Assembly: GCF_003718735.1 (NCBI RefSeq)
Contig: NZ_CP033460.1
Span: forward strand, 2,294,001 to 2,358,000
DNA length: 64,000 bases
Direction of reading: 5' to 3'
DNA from: Staphylococcus debuckii
GTDB lineage: Bacteria > Bacillota > Bacilli > Staphylococcales > Staphylococcaceae
The first letter of the stretch is position 1. Each line of letters starts with the position of its first letter. This document shows, one piece after another, positions 8,820 through 17,527 of the stretch. Both the position numbers and the translations under genes were made by a program. The notes beneath the pieces are model-generated. The model made no database searches. It was not told the DNA's origin and saw nothing but the letters and a program-made list of their open reading frames with translations.

Positions 8820-9711
8820 GAATATCACCTACCTTGTCGATAAAGATATCTTGAATAGAAGGTTCTAATACTTGGAAACGTTTAACAAATCCGCTTCTTG
8901 TCACTGCTTCATATACGCGTTCAGCTGCTGCTTGATTTTCTACTGTTATAGTGATTTCTCGTTTAGAACGATTTACTTGAGAGACCCCTTCTATTTCATC
9001 CAATTCTGCAAGAGGTTTATCTGTTTCAATCACTACTTTTTTCAATTCAAATTGATCTTTAATAGATTGGATATCACCTTGCAGCACCAGGTTGCCGTTA
9101 TTTAAAATACACACATCATCACAGAGCTCTTCAACATGCTCCATTCGATGGGAACTGAAGATAATAGTAGTCCCTTCTTCATTTAAATCTTTTACAGCTG
9201 ATTTCAACAGTTCCACATTTACTGGATCCAAACCGCTGAAAGGTTCGTCTAAAATCAACAGCTCAGGACGATGCATGAGACTTGCGAGCAATTGAATTTT
9301 TTGTTGATTCCCTTTAGATAAAGCCTCTATTTTTTTCTCTTTATTTTCCATAATTTTAAAGCGATTCAACCAATAATCTAAAGCTTGATCAAAATCTTTT
9401 CGCGGCATCCCTTTCAAAGTAGCCAGATAACGTAATTCATCTTTAACCTTCATCTTAGGATGCAAACCGCGTTCTTCAGGCAGATAGCCCACTTTATTAA
9501 ACATGTGCTCACCCATCTTGTTGCCGTTATATGTAATAGAACCTTCAGTCAACGGTGTCAAACCAAGTATCATACGGAAGGTTGTGGTCTTGCCGGCACC
9601 ATTCCGCCCTAAAAATCCTAACATCTTACCGTTCTCTAACGATAAAGAAATATCATTCACTACTGTCTTATTACCGTATTTTTTAGTGACATCTTTTAAT
9701 TCTAATGACAT
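8812..9711 (-). CDS. ABC transporter ATP-binding protein (YhaQ/NatA-like)
   Basis: A 299-residue ATPase. The start is the ATG at 9711, where AAGGAG lies nine bases upstream; the ATG at 9720 abuts the ribosome site. Visible motifs are Walker A GRNGAGKTT near residue 38, the signature LSKGNQQK (a common variant of LSGGQ), Walker B LLILDEPFSGLD, and a C-terminal domain of about 80 residues typical of drug and NatA-type exporter ATPases. It is the first gene of a two-gene operon with the permease and powers export through it. Confidence 0.92.
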   Translation of the reverse strand: MSLELKDVTKKYGNKTVVNDISLSLENGKMLGFLGRNGAGKTTTFRMILGLTPLTEGSITYNGNKMGEHMFNKVGYLPEERGLHPKMKVKDELRYLATLKGMPRKDFDQALDYWLNRFKIMENKEKKIEALSKGNQQKIQLLASLMHRPELLILDEPFSGLDPVNVELLKSAVKDLNEEGTTIIFSSHRMEHVEELCDDVCILNNGNLVLQGDIQSIKDQFELKKVVIETDKPLAELDEIEGVSQVNRSKREITITVENQAAAERVYEAVTRSGFVKRFQVLEPSIQDIFIDKVGDIHE

Positions 9712-9833
9712 GCGCTTCATCTCCTTTACGTAAATTATTAAGTTTTAAATAATATAGAATACTTATCTTAATATTATCATATTTTTAAAGCTTTAATGTA
9801 TACAAACTAGATATTTACCTAGACTTTACATTC

Positions 9834-10556
9834 TTATTGTTCATAATATTTACCGATTTTAGAATAGTAGAAAACAATATTGAAAACGTAGAGTGCTAAT
9901 AATACTAACATTGCAATGATTTGATCAGTATGTGTTGCTACTGAATAGAAAGCTAATAAAATAATCATCATCATAATCGCTGCGGTATTATAATGATAGA
10001 GTTTAAACAACGCAGAGTAAGAAATATATTTTTCTCCCTCATCCATTGCTGAAATCGTTTTGCCAATGTAATCAGAATCGTTGTATTTGGGTAATCTTGA
10101 ATCTATCTTCGGTAGAATAACATTGTAACTTATTGCAAAAGCGGCACTTATGAGTAATGGGATTGTTGTTAATCCCCATTGATTATTATTACTCTCTTTA
10201 AAAATGGCAACGAATATCATATTGAATAATGTAATAATGATAGTTCCTTGAAAGAACCAACTTGCTTGCAGAAATTTCCGATTATATATTTGATTATATT
10301 CATCTGCATCATCCTCTAAAGTTTCAGATCTTTGTTTATAAAGATATGCCTTCTTCAAACTCTTCAACATGAAAATACCGCAAATTATGACTAATAAAAT
10401 AGTAATGCCCGTGCTAACTTGTATCTCAAATGTACCTAGAAAAGCGGATAATTTAATTTCCGAGCGAAATGAAAATAGAAAACCAATTAATCCGCCCACT
10501 AATACGCCTAATAAAATTTTGCTAAGGTATAACGTGTTTTTCTTTATGTTACTCAT
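9834..10556 (-). CDS. DUF3169 family membrane protein
   Basis: A 240-residue protein with six predicted membrane helices in three pairs, separated by a charged cytoplasmic stretch in the first third. The ATG at 10556 is preceded by GGAGG, which lies inside the end of the XRE gene, so the two genes overlap by eight bases. The DUF3169 family is typically found next to a small XRE regulator, as here. Function is unknown. I see no enzymatic motif. The two proteins most likely form one regulatory module under the palindrome at 10793. Confidence 0.8.
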   Translation of the reverse strand: MSNIKKNTLYLSKILLGVLVGGLIGFLFSFRSEIKLSAFLGTFEIQVSTGITILLVIICGIFMLKSLKKAYLYKQRSETLEDDADEYNQIYNRKFLQASWFFQGTIIITLFNMIFVAIFKESNNNQWGLTTIPLLISAAFAISYNVILPKIDSRLPKYNDSDYIGKTISAMDEGEKYISYSALFKLYHYNTAAIMMMIILLAFYSVATHTDQIIAMLVLLALYVFNIVFYYSKIGKYYEQ

Positions 10557-10755
10557 AATCATCCTCCTCAAAAATAAAAATATCTTCAATCCGTTCTCCA
10601 AAAATACGTGCTATTTTAGCTGCAGTAAGTACGGAAGGCATGAATTCGTTTCTTTCGATCAAAGAGACTGTTTGACGTGAAATCCCTGCTTTTTTAGCGA
10701 GTTGTGTTTGGTTGTAACCGTCACGTGCTCGCAATTCTTTAATGCGTGTTCTCAT
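10549..10755 (-). CDS. Small XRE family helix-turn-helix regulator
   Basis: A 68-residue protein made almost entirely of one Cro/C1 helix-turn-helix: YNQTQLAKKAGISRQTVSLIERN supplies helices 2 and 3, split here as YNQTQLAKKAG and ISRQTVSLIERN. The end is acidic (EEDDYE). The ATG follows ACGGAGG. The stop overlaps the start of the DUF3169 gene, so translation is coupled. A perfect inverted repeat just upstream is a natural autoregulatory operator. Single-domain XRE proteins of this type often pair with a membrane partner. Confidence 0.92.
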   Translation of the reverse strand: MRTRIKELRARDGYNQTQLAKKAGISRQTVSLIERNEFMPSVLTAAKIARIFGERIEDIFIFEEDDYE

Positions 10756-10792
10756 ATTTCTAACCTCCGTTAACCACTATACTATATTATCT

Positions 10793-10828
10793 TTGTCATT
10801 TTGACAATTATATTAGTCAAAATGACAA
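10793..10828 (-). promoter_or_regulatory. Long palindrome at the XRE promoter, likely operator
   Basis: TTGTCATTTTGAC at 10793-10805 and GTCAAAATGACAA at 10816-10828 are perfect inverted copies with a 10-base spacer. On the minus strand a TTGTCA element inside it and TATAGT downstream could form the promoter, so a bound repressor would block transcription. Confidence 0.82.
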
Positions 10829-10851
10829 GGGTAATATTCAAAACACTTATT

Positions 10852-10889
10852 AAAAAGACGATTCCTTTATTGAAAAAGAAATCGTCTTT
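10852..10889 (-). terminator. Terminator after the DUF805 pair
   Basis: AAAGACGATT pairs with AATCGTCTTT, and on the minus strand the stem is followed by TTTTTAAT. It lies just after the stop at 10898. Confidence 0.82.
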
Positions 10890-10897
10890 CAAATCTA

Positions 10898-11512
10898 TTA
10901 TTCATAATGTGTGTGGTGACTGCCAGCTGCTGACTCAGAATAGGACTTATGAGATGTAGGTGCATGCCCTTGCTCGAATTTTTTCCCAGCAGGGCCACGT
11001 CCATATTTGTTATCTTCTGGTTGACTAGGTAATAGTGTAATTACAAAAATATAAACCGCCAAGGCAACGTAGATTAATAAAAATAAAACAACAAATATCC
11101 ATAAAACACCATGGTGCTGTGCATCTGTTCTTACCATAGGGTTTATGAAGTTATATGAGATCGTAGCAACGATAAAACAAATGGGTACTGTCATTTTTCT
11201 TCCTGTATCATGAAATCGCCGAATTAATAACGCGATATTCGGTATCAGTGTTGCTAGAATTAAGAAAAGGTATAGTCCTGCACTAATCAGAAAGATGATA
11301 GCTGAGTTGAGTGCTGCTGTCTTATGGCCATCAAACGAATTAGCGAACCAGTAAAAAAAAGATATAGTACTGCTTAATCCGAGCAACGAAAAAATAAGAA
11401 AATTCCATAGTGTCCACCACCAGAATTCAGCACGTCTGGCCCGCCCTTTAAAATTGAAATAATTCTTCCAAAAAAGCAAGAAGGCGCGACCGAAACCTAC
11501 TCTTTTCTCCAA
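10898..11512 (-). CDS. DUF805 family membrane protein, second of a tandem pair
   Basis: A 204-residue protein with four hydrophobic helices, beginning MEKRVGFG like its upstream neighbour, with FWKNY and FKGRARRAEFWWW as further shared DUF805 signatures. The start is a TTG at 11512, preceded by AGGTG, and overlaps the end of the upstream DUF805 gene by 16 bases. The C-terminal 35 residues are a hydrophilic His/Ser/Gly-rich tail absent from the partner. The family has no established function. It clearly arose by duplication of the adjacent gene. Confidence 0.85.
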   Translation of the reverse strand: MEKRVGFGRAFLLFWKNYFNFKGRARRAEFWWWTLWNFLIFSLLGLSSTISFFYWFANSFDGHKTAALNSAIIFLISAGLYLFLILATLIPNIALLIRRFHDTGRKMTVPICFIVATISYNFINPMVRTDAQHHGVLWIFVVLFLLIYVALAVYIFVITLLPSQPEDNKYGRGPAGKKFEQGHAPTSHKSYSESAAGSHHTHYE

Positions 11513-12066
11513 TTTGCATCACCTGCCTGCATACGAGCACTCCCTCTTACAGGACCATATTTATTATCTCTTGGATCACTCGGTAAAACAGTAATGACAA
11601 ACATATAAATCGCAAAAGCCATGTAGCCCAACCAAACTAGGACACCTAAAATGATGGACCATGCCGCTGCATCAGAAGCATTGATTGCGACAATCACCAA
11701 AATGTAACCAATGATGGCATAGCCTAAGAAGAAGAAATAAATTTTGCCTGATCTTCCGGTATCATGAAAACGACGGAACAATAAAGCAATAGAAGGCAAC
11801 AGCATTGCCAAGCCGATTAAAGTCACTATAATTATCAGACCGAAGTATATAAATGCACCGATACCTATCAGACCATCTGAACCATTTGCACTACCCGCTA
11901 TCATCATACTCATGCCAATAACTGCGATAAATGTAATAGGCAGAAAGATAATAAAACTCCATAAAGTCATAAACCAATATTCTGGACGTGTTGCACGCCC
12001 TTGAAAATTGACATAGTTCTTCCAAAAGAGTACAAAAGACTCCCCGAAGCCTACTCGTTTTTCCAT
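11497..12066 (-). CDS. DUF805 family membrane protein, first of a tandem pair
   Basis: A 189-residue integral membrane protein with four helices and the DUF805 signatures FWKNY, GRATRPEYW and RRFHDTG. The ATG at 12066 follows GAGGAGG. Its last bases overlap the TTG start of the second copy, so the two proteins are made in coupled fashion. Both copies keep the RRFHDTGR loop and an N-terminal MEKRVGFG. Function is unknown. The upstream region to 12369 (about 300 bases) is AT-rich spacer carrying divergent promoters only. Confidence 0.87.
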   Translation of the reverse strand: MEKRVGFGESFVLFWKNYVNFQGRATRPEYWFMTLWSFIIFLPITFIAVIGMSMMIAGSANGSDGLIGIGAFIYFGLIIIVTLIGLAMLLPSIALLFRRFHDTGRSGKIYFFFLGYAIIGYILVIVAINASDAAAWSIILGVLVWLGYMAFAIYMFVITVLPSDPRDNKYGPVRGSARMQAGDANWRKE

Positions 12067-12369
12067 AAGAACGCCTCCTCGTATTTTAATTATCTCTTGT
12101 TACTTCAATTCAATATAATGTTAATATCGAAAAAAGTAAATTTGTTTAAGGATTAAGCAAAATTATATTTTGACTTAAGTATTTATTATTATATTAACAC
12201 AACACTTTGATATATCTGATTCTCTCAACGATTTTTTCATAATATTTACAATCGACATCAGTGGTATATCTCAACCTTTTTTATAATCACATTATTGTTA
12301 TTATGATTAAAAATTGCTTAAAATAAATAACAAGTATAAATATAAATTTATGATACAAGGAGGTCAGTC

Positions 12370-12990
12370 ATGGACTTTATCAATCGTACTACGCCAGAAA
12401 TTGCAAAAGATTTATTAGGCGTGAAATTAACCTTTGATGATGGAGAGAACCAATTTTCTGGTTATATTGTGGAAACTGAAGCTTATCTTGGAGCGATTGA
12501 TGAGGCAGCGCATACTTATAATGGCCGCCAAACGCCTCGCGTACAATCCATGTATAAAGATGGAGGAACTGTCTACGCTCATGTGATGCATACGCATTTA
12601 TTAATCAACTTAGTTACTCAGCCTGCAGGTACCGCTGAAGGAATCCTTATCAGAGCGTTAGAACCTGAATTTATTACAGATCAAATGATAGAAAATAGAA
12701 ATGGCAAAGAAGGCATCGACTTAACGAATGGTCCTGGCAAGTGGACACGCGCTTTTAATATGACGATGGAATTGGATGGCACACGCTTAAATGAAGGACC
12801 GCTGTCCATTGATGTCGAGGCACGTAAAATACCTGTTTCAATCGTCGAAAGCCCACGTATCGGTGTGCCGAACAAAGGAGAATGGACACATAAACCACTT
12901 CGCTTCACTGTTAAAGGCAATCCTTATGTCTCTCGCATGCGTAAATCTGAAATGACTGCTCCAGACAAGACTTGGAAAGGTCAAAATTAA
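12370..12990 (+). CDS. 3-methyladenine DNA glycosylase (AAG/MPG family)
   Basis: A 206-residue base-excision repair enzyme that removes alkylated purines from DNA. It has the family landmarks ETEAYLG near residue 36, with the catalytic Glu of the AAG fold, [10 protein letters not shown] next to it, and [10 protein letters not shown] near residue 120. Length fits bacterial AAG proteins. The ATG follows AAGGAGG. The gene is monocistronic and convergent with nrdG, with which it shares a terminator hairpin. Confidence 0.94.
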   Translation: MDFINRTTPEIAKDLLGVKLTFDDGENQFSGYIVETEAYLGAIDEAAHTYNGRQTPRVQSMYKDGGTVYAHVMHTHLLINLVTQPAGTAEGILIRALEPEFITDQMIENRNGKEGIDLTNGPGKWTRAFNMTMELDGTRLNEGPLSIDVEARKIPVSIVESPRIGVPNKGEWTHKPLRFTVKGNPYVSRMRKSEMTAPDKTWKGQN

Positions 12991-13036
12991 AACCGGCTGC
13001 AATTGGATTTATTTCCAATTCAACCGGTATTTTTTA
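12990..13036. terminator. Terminator between the glycosylase gene and nrdG
   Basis: AACCGGCTGCAATTGGA pairs imperfectly with TCCAATTCAACCGGT, followed by ATTTTTT on the plus strand. It overlaps the nrdG stop. Confidence 0.8.
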
Positions 13037-13558
13037 ATAATCTACAACGTTACAAGCTTTCAAAGAAGTTTGCACATCAATAATACGTTGATTCAACGAG
13101 CCCTTGTAAGCTAAACCAGGTTGATACAACTTTTCCATAAATGGTCCATCTACAAGTACATCAATCTCTTTCAGCAATTCCCCTCTTCTGCCTTTATTTT
13201 TCTGCAAAGCTTCAAAAATAAATCCTGACCAAATCCAAATAGATTTTTCCTTACCGAATTTTTTTCGAAAGGCCTGAACTATAGGTTCTACCGTATCTAG
13301 ATTACAAAACGGCTCTCCACCTAAAATGCTTAAACCTGCAATATACGGAGGGGAACAAGCTTCTATAATAGTCATCAGTACCTCATCATCGAATGGTTCG
13401 CCATAAGTGAAGCGCTGGGATGCTTGGTTATAACAGCCTTTGCAATTGAATGGACAACCAGATACATAGACGCTGCACCGCACACCTTCTCCATCTGTAA
13501 AGCTTTCTCTTTCAATTTTAGCAATATAACCTTGTCCGGTTTCTAATTGTTCAAACAC
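13034..13558 (-). CDS. nrdG: Anaerobic ribonucleotide reductase activating protein NrdG
   Basis: A radical-SAM enzyme that installs the glycyl radical on NrdD. The iron-sulfur cluster motif CxxxCxxC is Cys35, Cys39 and Cys42 (in GCPFNCKGC). A GGEPF segment near residue 100 is the SAM-binding GGE motif. The 174-residue length is slightly longer than the roughly 155 of enteric NrdG. The start is a GTG at 13558 with AAGGGATG upstream, the ribosome site lying over the end of nrdD; the two genes are six bases apart and form one operon. Confidence 0.94.
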   Translation of the reverse strand: MFEQLETGQGYIAKIERESFTDGEGVRCSVYVSGCPFNCKGCYNQASQRFTYGEPFDDEVLMTIIEACSPPYIAGLSILGGEPFCNLDTVEPIVQAFRKKFGKEKSIWIWSGFIFEALQKNKGRRGELLKEIDVLVDGPFMEKLYQPGLAYKGSLNQRIIDVQTSLKACNVVDY

Positions 13559-13564
13559 CTTGCA

Positions 13565-15412
13565 TCATCCCTTATCTTTCAGATGTTTGACGCGTGCAGT
13601 AATTTCTTTTTGGCGTCCTTCGATTGTCGGTCTTTGCACCGGGTTGCCTAAGTAGCCGCAAGTACGTTTCACCACATCTACCGTTTCAGGATTATGATTA
13701 CCGCAAGTTGGACACGTATAACTTTTAGCTGTCGTATTAAATTCACCTTCAAAGCCGCATTCATAACATTTATCAATAGGCGTATTAGTCCCAAGATAAC
13801 TGACTTTATCATACGCATAGTCCCAAACCGCTTCCAACGCCTTCGTATTATGCGTCAATTTTGGATACTCGCAATAATGAATATAGCCGCCGCTTGCCAA
13901 AAACGGGTAATCCTTTTCAAAATCCAGCTTTTCAAAAGGAGAAACAGCTTTACGTACATCATAATGAAATGAATTCTGATAATACCCTTTATCTGTGATA
14001 TTCGGAATCAAGCCAAAACGTTCACAATCCAAACGACAGAAACGATCAGTCAACGATTCACTCGGTGTACTATAAAGACTGAAGAAAATGTCATATTGTG
14101 CTGTCCACTGTTTTTGAAAATCCTTCATGCGACGCAATATATCTAAAGTAAAAGTTTTCGCTTCAGGATTTGTTTCCCAATTAGGACCGTAAAATACAGT
14201 GGCCGCTTCATACAAGCCGATATAACCAATGGAAATCGTTGCCCGTTGATGTTTAAACAACGCCATCACATCATCCGTTTCAGTTAAACGCTGATGAAAC
14301 GCACCGCTCTTATACAATATAGGCGCATTGTTCGGCACCGCATCTTTCAATCGCTCAATACGATAAGCCAACGCATCATGAATCAATTCCATGCGCTCAT
14401 CTAACAAACGCCAGAACGCTGCTAAATCTCCGCTCGTTTCAATCGCAATCCGTGGCACATTCAACGTTACCACACCTAAATTCATACGCCCGCTATTCTC
14501 AAGCTCCCCTTGCGCATTCTTCCATGCCGGCAAGAAAGAACGACAACCCATCGGCGCCTTGAAATCACCTAAAATTTCCACCGTCTTATCATAATTCAAA
14601 ATATCCGGATACATCCGCTTCGTTGAACAATCCAACGCCAACCGCTTCACATCATAATTCGGGTCTCCCGGTGCGAAATTAACTCCTTTTTTGATGGAAA
14701 AGACAAGCTTTGGAAAGATGGCTGTCACATGATGGTGCCCCAAACCTTGAATACGCGTGCGCAAGATAGCCTTCTGAATCATTCGGCTATATTTATCAGT
14801 ACCTAGACCAAAGCCTAAGGTTACAAAAGGTGTTTGACCATTAGAAGTATACAGCGTATTAATTTCATATTCTAAACTTTGCATCGCATCTTGAATATCC
14901 TTCTCAGTTTGTTGGTTCACATATGTATCCAATTGATCAGGGTAGACAAACTGTTCAGCCATTTTACGATGTTTCTCGGCGTTTAATTCCGCATATTGAC
15001 TTAAAATCTCATCAATTCGGTCCACTGTACATCCGCCGTACTGACTGCTGGACACATTTGCAATAATTTGGACAATCTGTGCAGTCGCAGTTTGAATAGA
15101 TTTCGGAGAATCGACTTGTGCATTTCCGATTTCAAAGCCGTGTTCTAACATTCCTTTAATATCTATCAAACAACAATTCGTTAAAGGTTGAAATGGATGA
15201 TAATCTAAATCATGAAAGTGAATATCGCCAGATTGATGTGCAGCCGCTACATGTTTCGGCAATAATTTTTCTAATGCGTAAGATTTTGAAACGACCCCCG
15301 CCGTTAAATCACGCATCGTTGTAAAGGTTTCACTGTCTTTATTAGCATTTTCATTAATAACAGTCGGATCTTTATTGATTAAGTTGCTTAGGCTTTCTTC
15401 AATTTTAAACAT
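13565..15412 (-). CDS. nrdD: Anaerobic ribonucleoside-triphosphate reductase NrdD
   Basis: NrdD reduces ribonucleoside triphosphates to deoxyribonucleotides without oxygen, using a glycyl radical. The 615-residue protein ends with a zinc-binding set CYECG and CPTCG and the glycyl-radical loop RTCGYLG. It lacks an obvious ATP-cone at the N-terminus: the first 60 residues enter the catalytic barrel early, and family members in Gram-positives are commonly longer. The ATG follows GAAGGGG. Two NrdR-type boxes in the upstream region indicate NrdR repression. This enzyme fits the nitrate-respiring lifestyle shown by the nar genes. Confidence 0.95.
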   Translation of the reverse strand: MFKIEESLSNLINKDPTVINENANKDSETFTTMRDLTAGVVSKSYALEKLLPKHVAAAHQSGDIHFHDLDYHPFQPLTNCCLIDIKGMLEHGFEIGNAQVDSPKSIQTATAQIVQIIANVSSSQYGGCTVDRIDEILSQYAELNAEKHRKMAEQFVYPDQLDTYVNQQTEKDIQDAMQSLEYEINTLYTSNGQTPFVTLGFGLGTDKYSRMIQKAILRTRIQGLGHHHVTAIFPKLVFSIKKGVNFAPGDPNYDVKRLALDCSTKRMYPDILNYDKTVEILGDFKAPMGCRSFLPAWKNAQGELENSGRMNLGVVTLNVPRIAIETSGDLAAFWRLLDERMELIHDALAYRIERLKDAVPNNAPILYKSGAFHQRLTETDDVMALFKHQRATISIGYIGLYEAATVFYGPNWETNPEAKTFTLDILRRMKDFQKQWTAQYDIFFSLYSTPSESLTDRFCRLDCERFGLIPNITDKGYYQNSFHYDVRKAVSPFEKLDFEKDYPFLASGGYIHYCEYPKLTHNTKALEAVWDYAYDKVSYLGTNTPIDKCYECGFEGEFNTTAKSYTCPTCGNHNPETVDVVKRTCGYLGNPVQRPTIEGRQKEITARVKHLKDKG

Positions 15413-15427
15413 AAAATACCCCTTCCA

Positions 15428-15475
15428 TTTCTATATATAGTGTTCTAATTACAAAATTACCACAATATATAGTAA
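15428..15475 (-). promoter_or_regulatory. Pair of NrdR boxes upstream of nrdD
   Basis: Box 1 at 15428-15443 contains CTATATATAGTGT and box 2 at 15460-15475 contains CACAATATATAGT; both fit the NrdR consensus ACACWATATATWGTGT. Their starts are 32 bases apart, three helical turns, the spacing usual for NrdR pairs at nrd promoters. Confidence 0.87.
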
Positions 15476-15580
15476 ATGAAAGAGGTTCTTGGAGTGTTAA
15501 CAGAGATGTCATAGCTTTATGTCTTTCTTTTGAATTTCATGTTATCTGCAATAAAATTTATTTTAAAGTTAGATGAAGTA

Positions 15581-16069
15581 TTAAATTGAGTAATTAAGCG
15601 GACGTTCTTGGATTACAGAAGTATCATTTAAACGGTGATTTTTAAATTCAATCAACTTGCAATCTGGTAGTTGTGCGTTAGTTTCATCATGTAATAATCC
15701 TAAATAGAGATAATTTTCTCTGTCTTGCAGATAAGGTGTAATATCATAGATTTGGGACTCTTCCGCTTGGCTGATTTCCATTCTGATTTGATGATTCAAT
15801 TCTATTAAAACTGTCTTGTGTTTCATTGGATTAATCTCCAAATGATACGTATAGTCTGGATTGAAATGATGAAGATCAAAATATTGTTCTGCAATTTCCA
15901 CTTTCGTATTTACATTAATTACTGATGGCCTTTCCCATTGTGCTAATTTAATAATATTTTCTAGTCGGTGAATCGATGAAATTTTTTCCATTTTGGTTTT
16001 ATAAAGCTGCTCAATTTTGTGCATACATTGTTGTATTGGATTGATAGTTTCAACATAATAATAAGTCAA
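15581..16069 (-). CDS. Hypothetical protein, unrecognised
   Basis: I do not recognise this 162-residue protein. It starts with a TTG at 16069, preceded by GGAGGG at nine bases. It has no membrane helix or signal peptide. The first 60 residues look helical and basic; the rest alternates hydrophobic and charged residues in short beta-like runs and could be one small mixed domain. The composition is rich in His, Tyr, Ile and Glu. It stands alone between nrdD (with its NrdR boxes) and fni, all on the minus strand. The region 16070-16344 upstream is AT-rich and appears empty. Confidence 0.75.
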   Translation of the reverse strand: MTYYYVETINPIQQCMHKIEQLYKTKMEKISSIHRLENIIKLAQWERPSVINVNTKVEIAEQYFDLHHFNPDYTYHLEINPMKHKTVLIELNHQIRMEISQAEESQIYDITPYLQDRENYLYLGLLHDETNAQLPDCKLIEFKNHRLNDTSVIQERPLNYSI

Positions 16070-16344
16070 TATTCAGTCCCTCCAATGGTTTTCTTTTTTC
16101 TAGTAAAAATTTAGCATGATTTTTAAAAGAGTCACATAGCATTATGTTTCCAATTACAGACGATTTGTTGCCAATTTATATTTTATAATTATATGCTGTC
16201 ACTATTTATACAAATATTAGTTAATTTACTCAAATATGTATTTGAAATCAACAACTATTTGGATTATACTATATGTAAGCGTTACCAAGATTGTGATCTC
16301 CTTCGCAGTCTTTCTAATGCAATTACCAAAACCAAAATTGCTAC

Positions 16345-16391
16345 AAAAATAAGCAGTTCAACCTTCTACCAGTTGAACTGCTTATTTTTTA
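16345..16391. terminator. Terminator downstream of fni
   Basis: AAAAATAAGCAGTTCAAC pairs with GTTGAACTGCTTATTTTT around a nine-base loop, giving U runs on either strand. It overlaps the end of fni and terminates it. Confidence 0.9.
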
Positions 16392-17429
16392 TTGATCTAA
16401 GCCGCGTTGCTCGATCCATGATCTTAATGTTGTATCTAAGACTACATCAGTATGATGCAATGCTTCAATATCAGATGCATTGACCATAACTGCAATTTTC
16501 TTCATTTGTTCAATGAATTCTTCTACAAACTCTACAGTTTGTGCAATACCATTGGATTCGACTTGTTCTAAGAACGGGCGAGACATACCGACTGCTTCTG
16601 CTCCCAAAGCCAGACACTTAATCGCATCAAGTGGATTTCTCACTCCACCGCTAGCAAATACAGTAACTTGGTTTTGCAGATTTTTACTTTCTAATAAAGA
16701 TTCTACTGTCGATTGACCCCAATTCTTCAGATAAGACATGTCTTTCAGTTGGCGTCTTTCATTTTCAATATTTACAAAGTTTGTACCGCCTCTGCCACTT
16801 ACATCCACATAACGGATACCGATTTCTCTTAAATCTTGAATCAGTTCGCGGCTCATTCCGAAACCGACTTCTTTTACGATAACTGGAACATCAACTGTTT
16901 GCACTATCTCACTTAAATTGTCCATCCAATTTGAGAACGTTCGATTTCCTTCAGGCATTACGAGTTCTTGCGGAGAATTGACGTGCACTTGCAATGCGTT
17001 CGCCTCTAACATTTCCACTGACTGCTTGGCTAAATCAGCTGGCACATCAGCTCCTACATTACTAAAAATAATACCCTTTGGATTCGTTTTGCGAACGATA
17101 TCGAAAGAGCTTGCCATTTTACTGTTACGTAACGCAGCATGGGTTGAACCTACAGCGATAGCCAGCCCAGTTTCACGTGCTACTACGGCTAACTTCTCAT
17201 TAATTTGTTTCGTCCATTCACTGCCTCCAGTCATCGCATTGATATATAGCGGTGCAGACATTGAAAAGTCCGACAAATTTACTGATAAATCGACTTGATC
17301 AACATCTATACTCGGAATAGAATGGTGCACGAATCTGACTTTATCGAAATCCGTCAGTTGCGGATCATTTTGCGCCATCGCTATTTTTACGTGGTCGTCC
17401 TTTCGTTGTTCCCTTTTTGAATCGCTCAT
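16389..17429 (-). CDS. fni: Type 2 isopentenyl-diphosphate delta-isomerase
   Basis: This FMN- and NADPH-dependent enzyme converts isopentenyl diphosphate to dimethylallyl diphosphate at the end of the mevalonate pathway. The 346-residue protein has the N-terminal RKDDH motif, a TGGS phosphate site near residue 68, and the C-terminal ASGGVR...[11 protein letters not shown] flavin-phosphate region typical of FMN barrels. I prefer the ATG at 17429, which has AGTAGGA upstream, over the in-frame ATG at 17462 with none. The upstream mevalonate enzymes are encoded at 54.8-58.6 kb. Confidence 0.95.
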   Translation of the reverse strand: MSDSKREQRKDDHVKIAMAQNDPQLTDFDKVRFVHHSIPSIDVDQVDLSVNLSDFSMSAPLYINAMTGGSEWTKQINEKLAVVARETGLAIAVGSTHAALRNSKMASSFDIVRKTNPKGIIFSNVGADVPADLAKQSVEMLEANALQVHVNSPQELVMPEGNRTFSNWMDNLSEIVQTVDVPVIVKEVGFGMSRELIQDLREIGIRYVDVSGRGGTNFVNIENERRQLKDMSYLKNWGQSTVESLLESKNLQNQVTVFASGGVRNPLDAIKCLALGAEAVGMSRPFLEQVESNGIAQTVEFVEEFIEQMKKIAVMVNASDIEALHHTDVVLDTTLRSWIEQRGLDQ

Positions 17430-17527
17430 CGCATTTCCTACTTTCTGTTCTCTTAAACTCATATTATTGTAAGTGTATCAATCTCTGAGTGCTTCTGCTA
17501 CCTATTTGCAAAAATCACACCGAAAAG

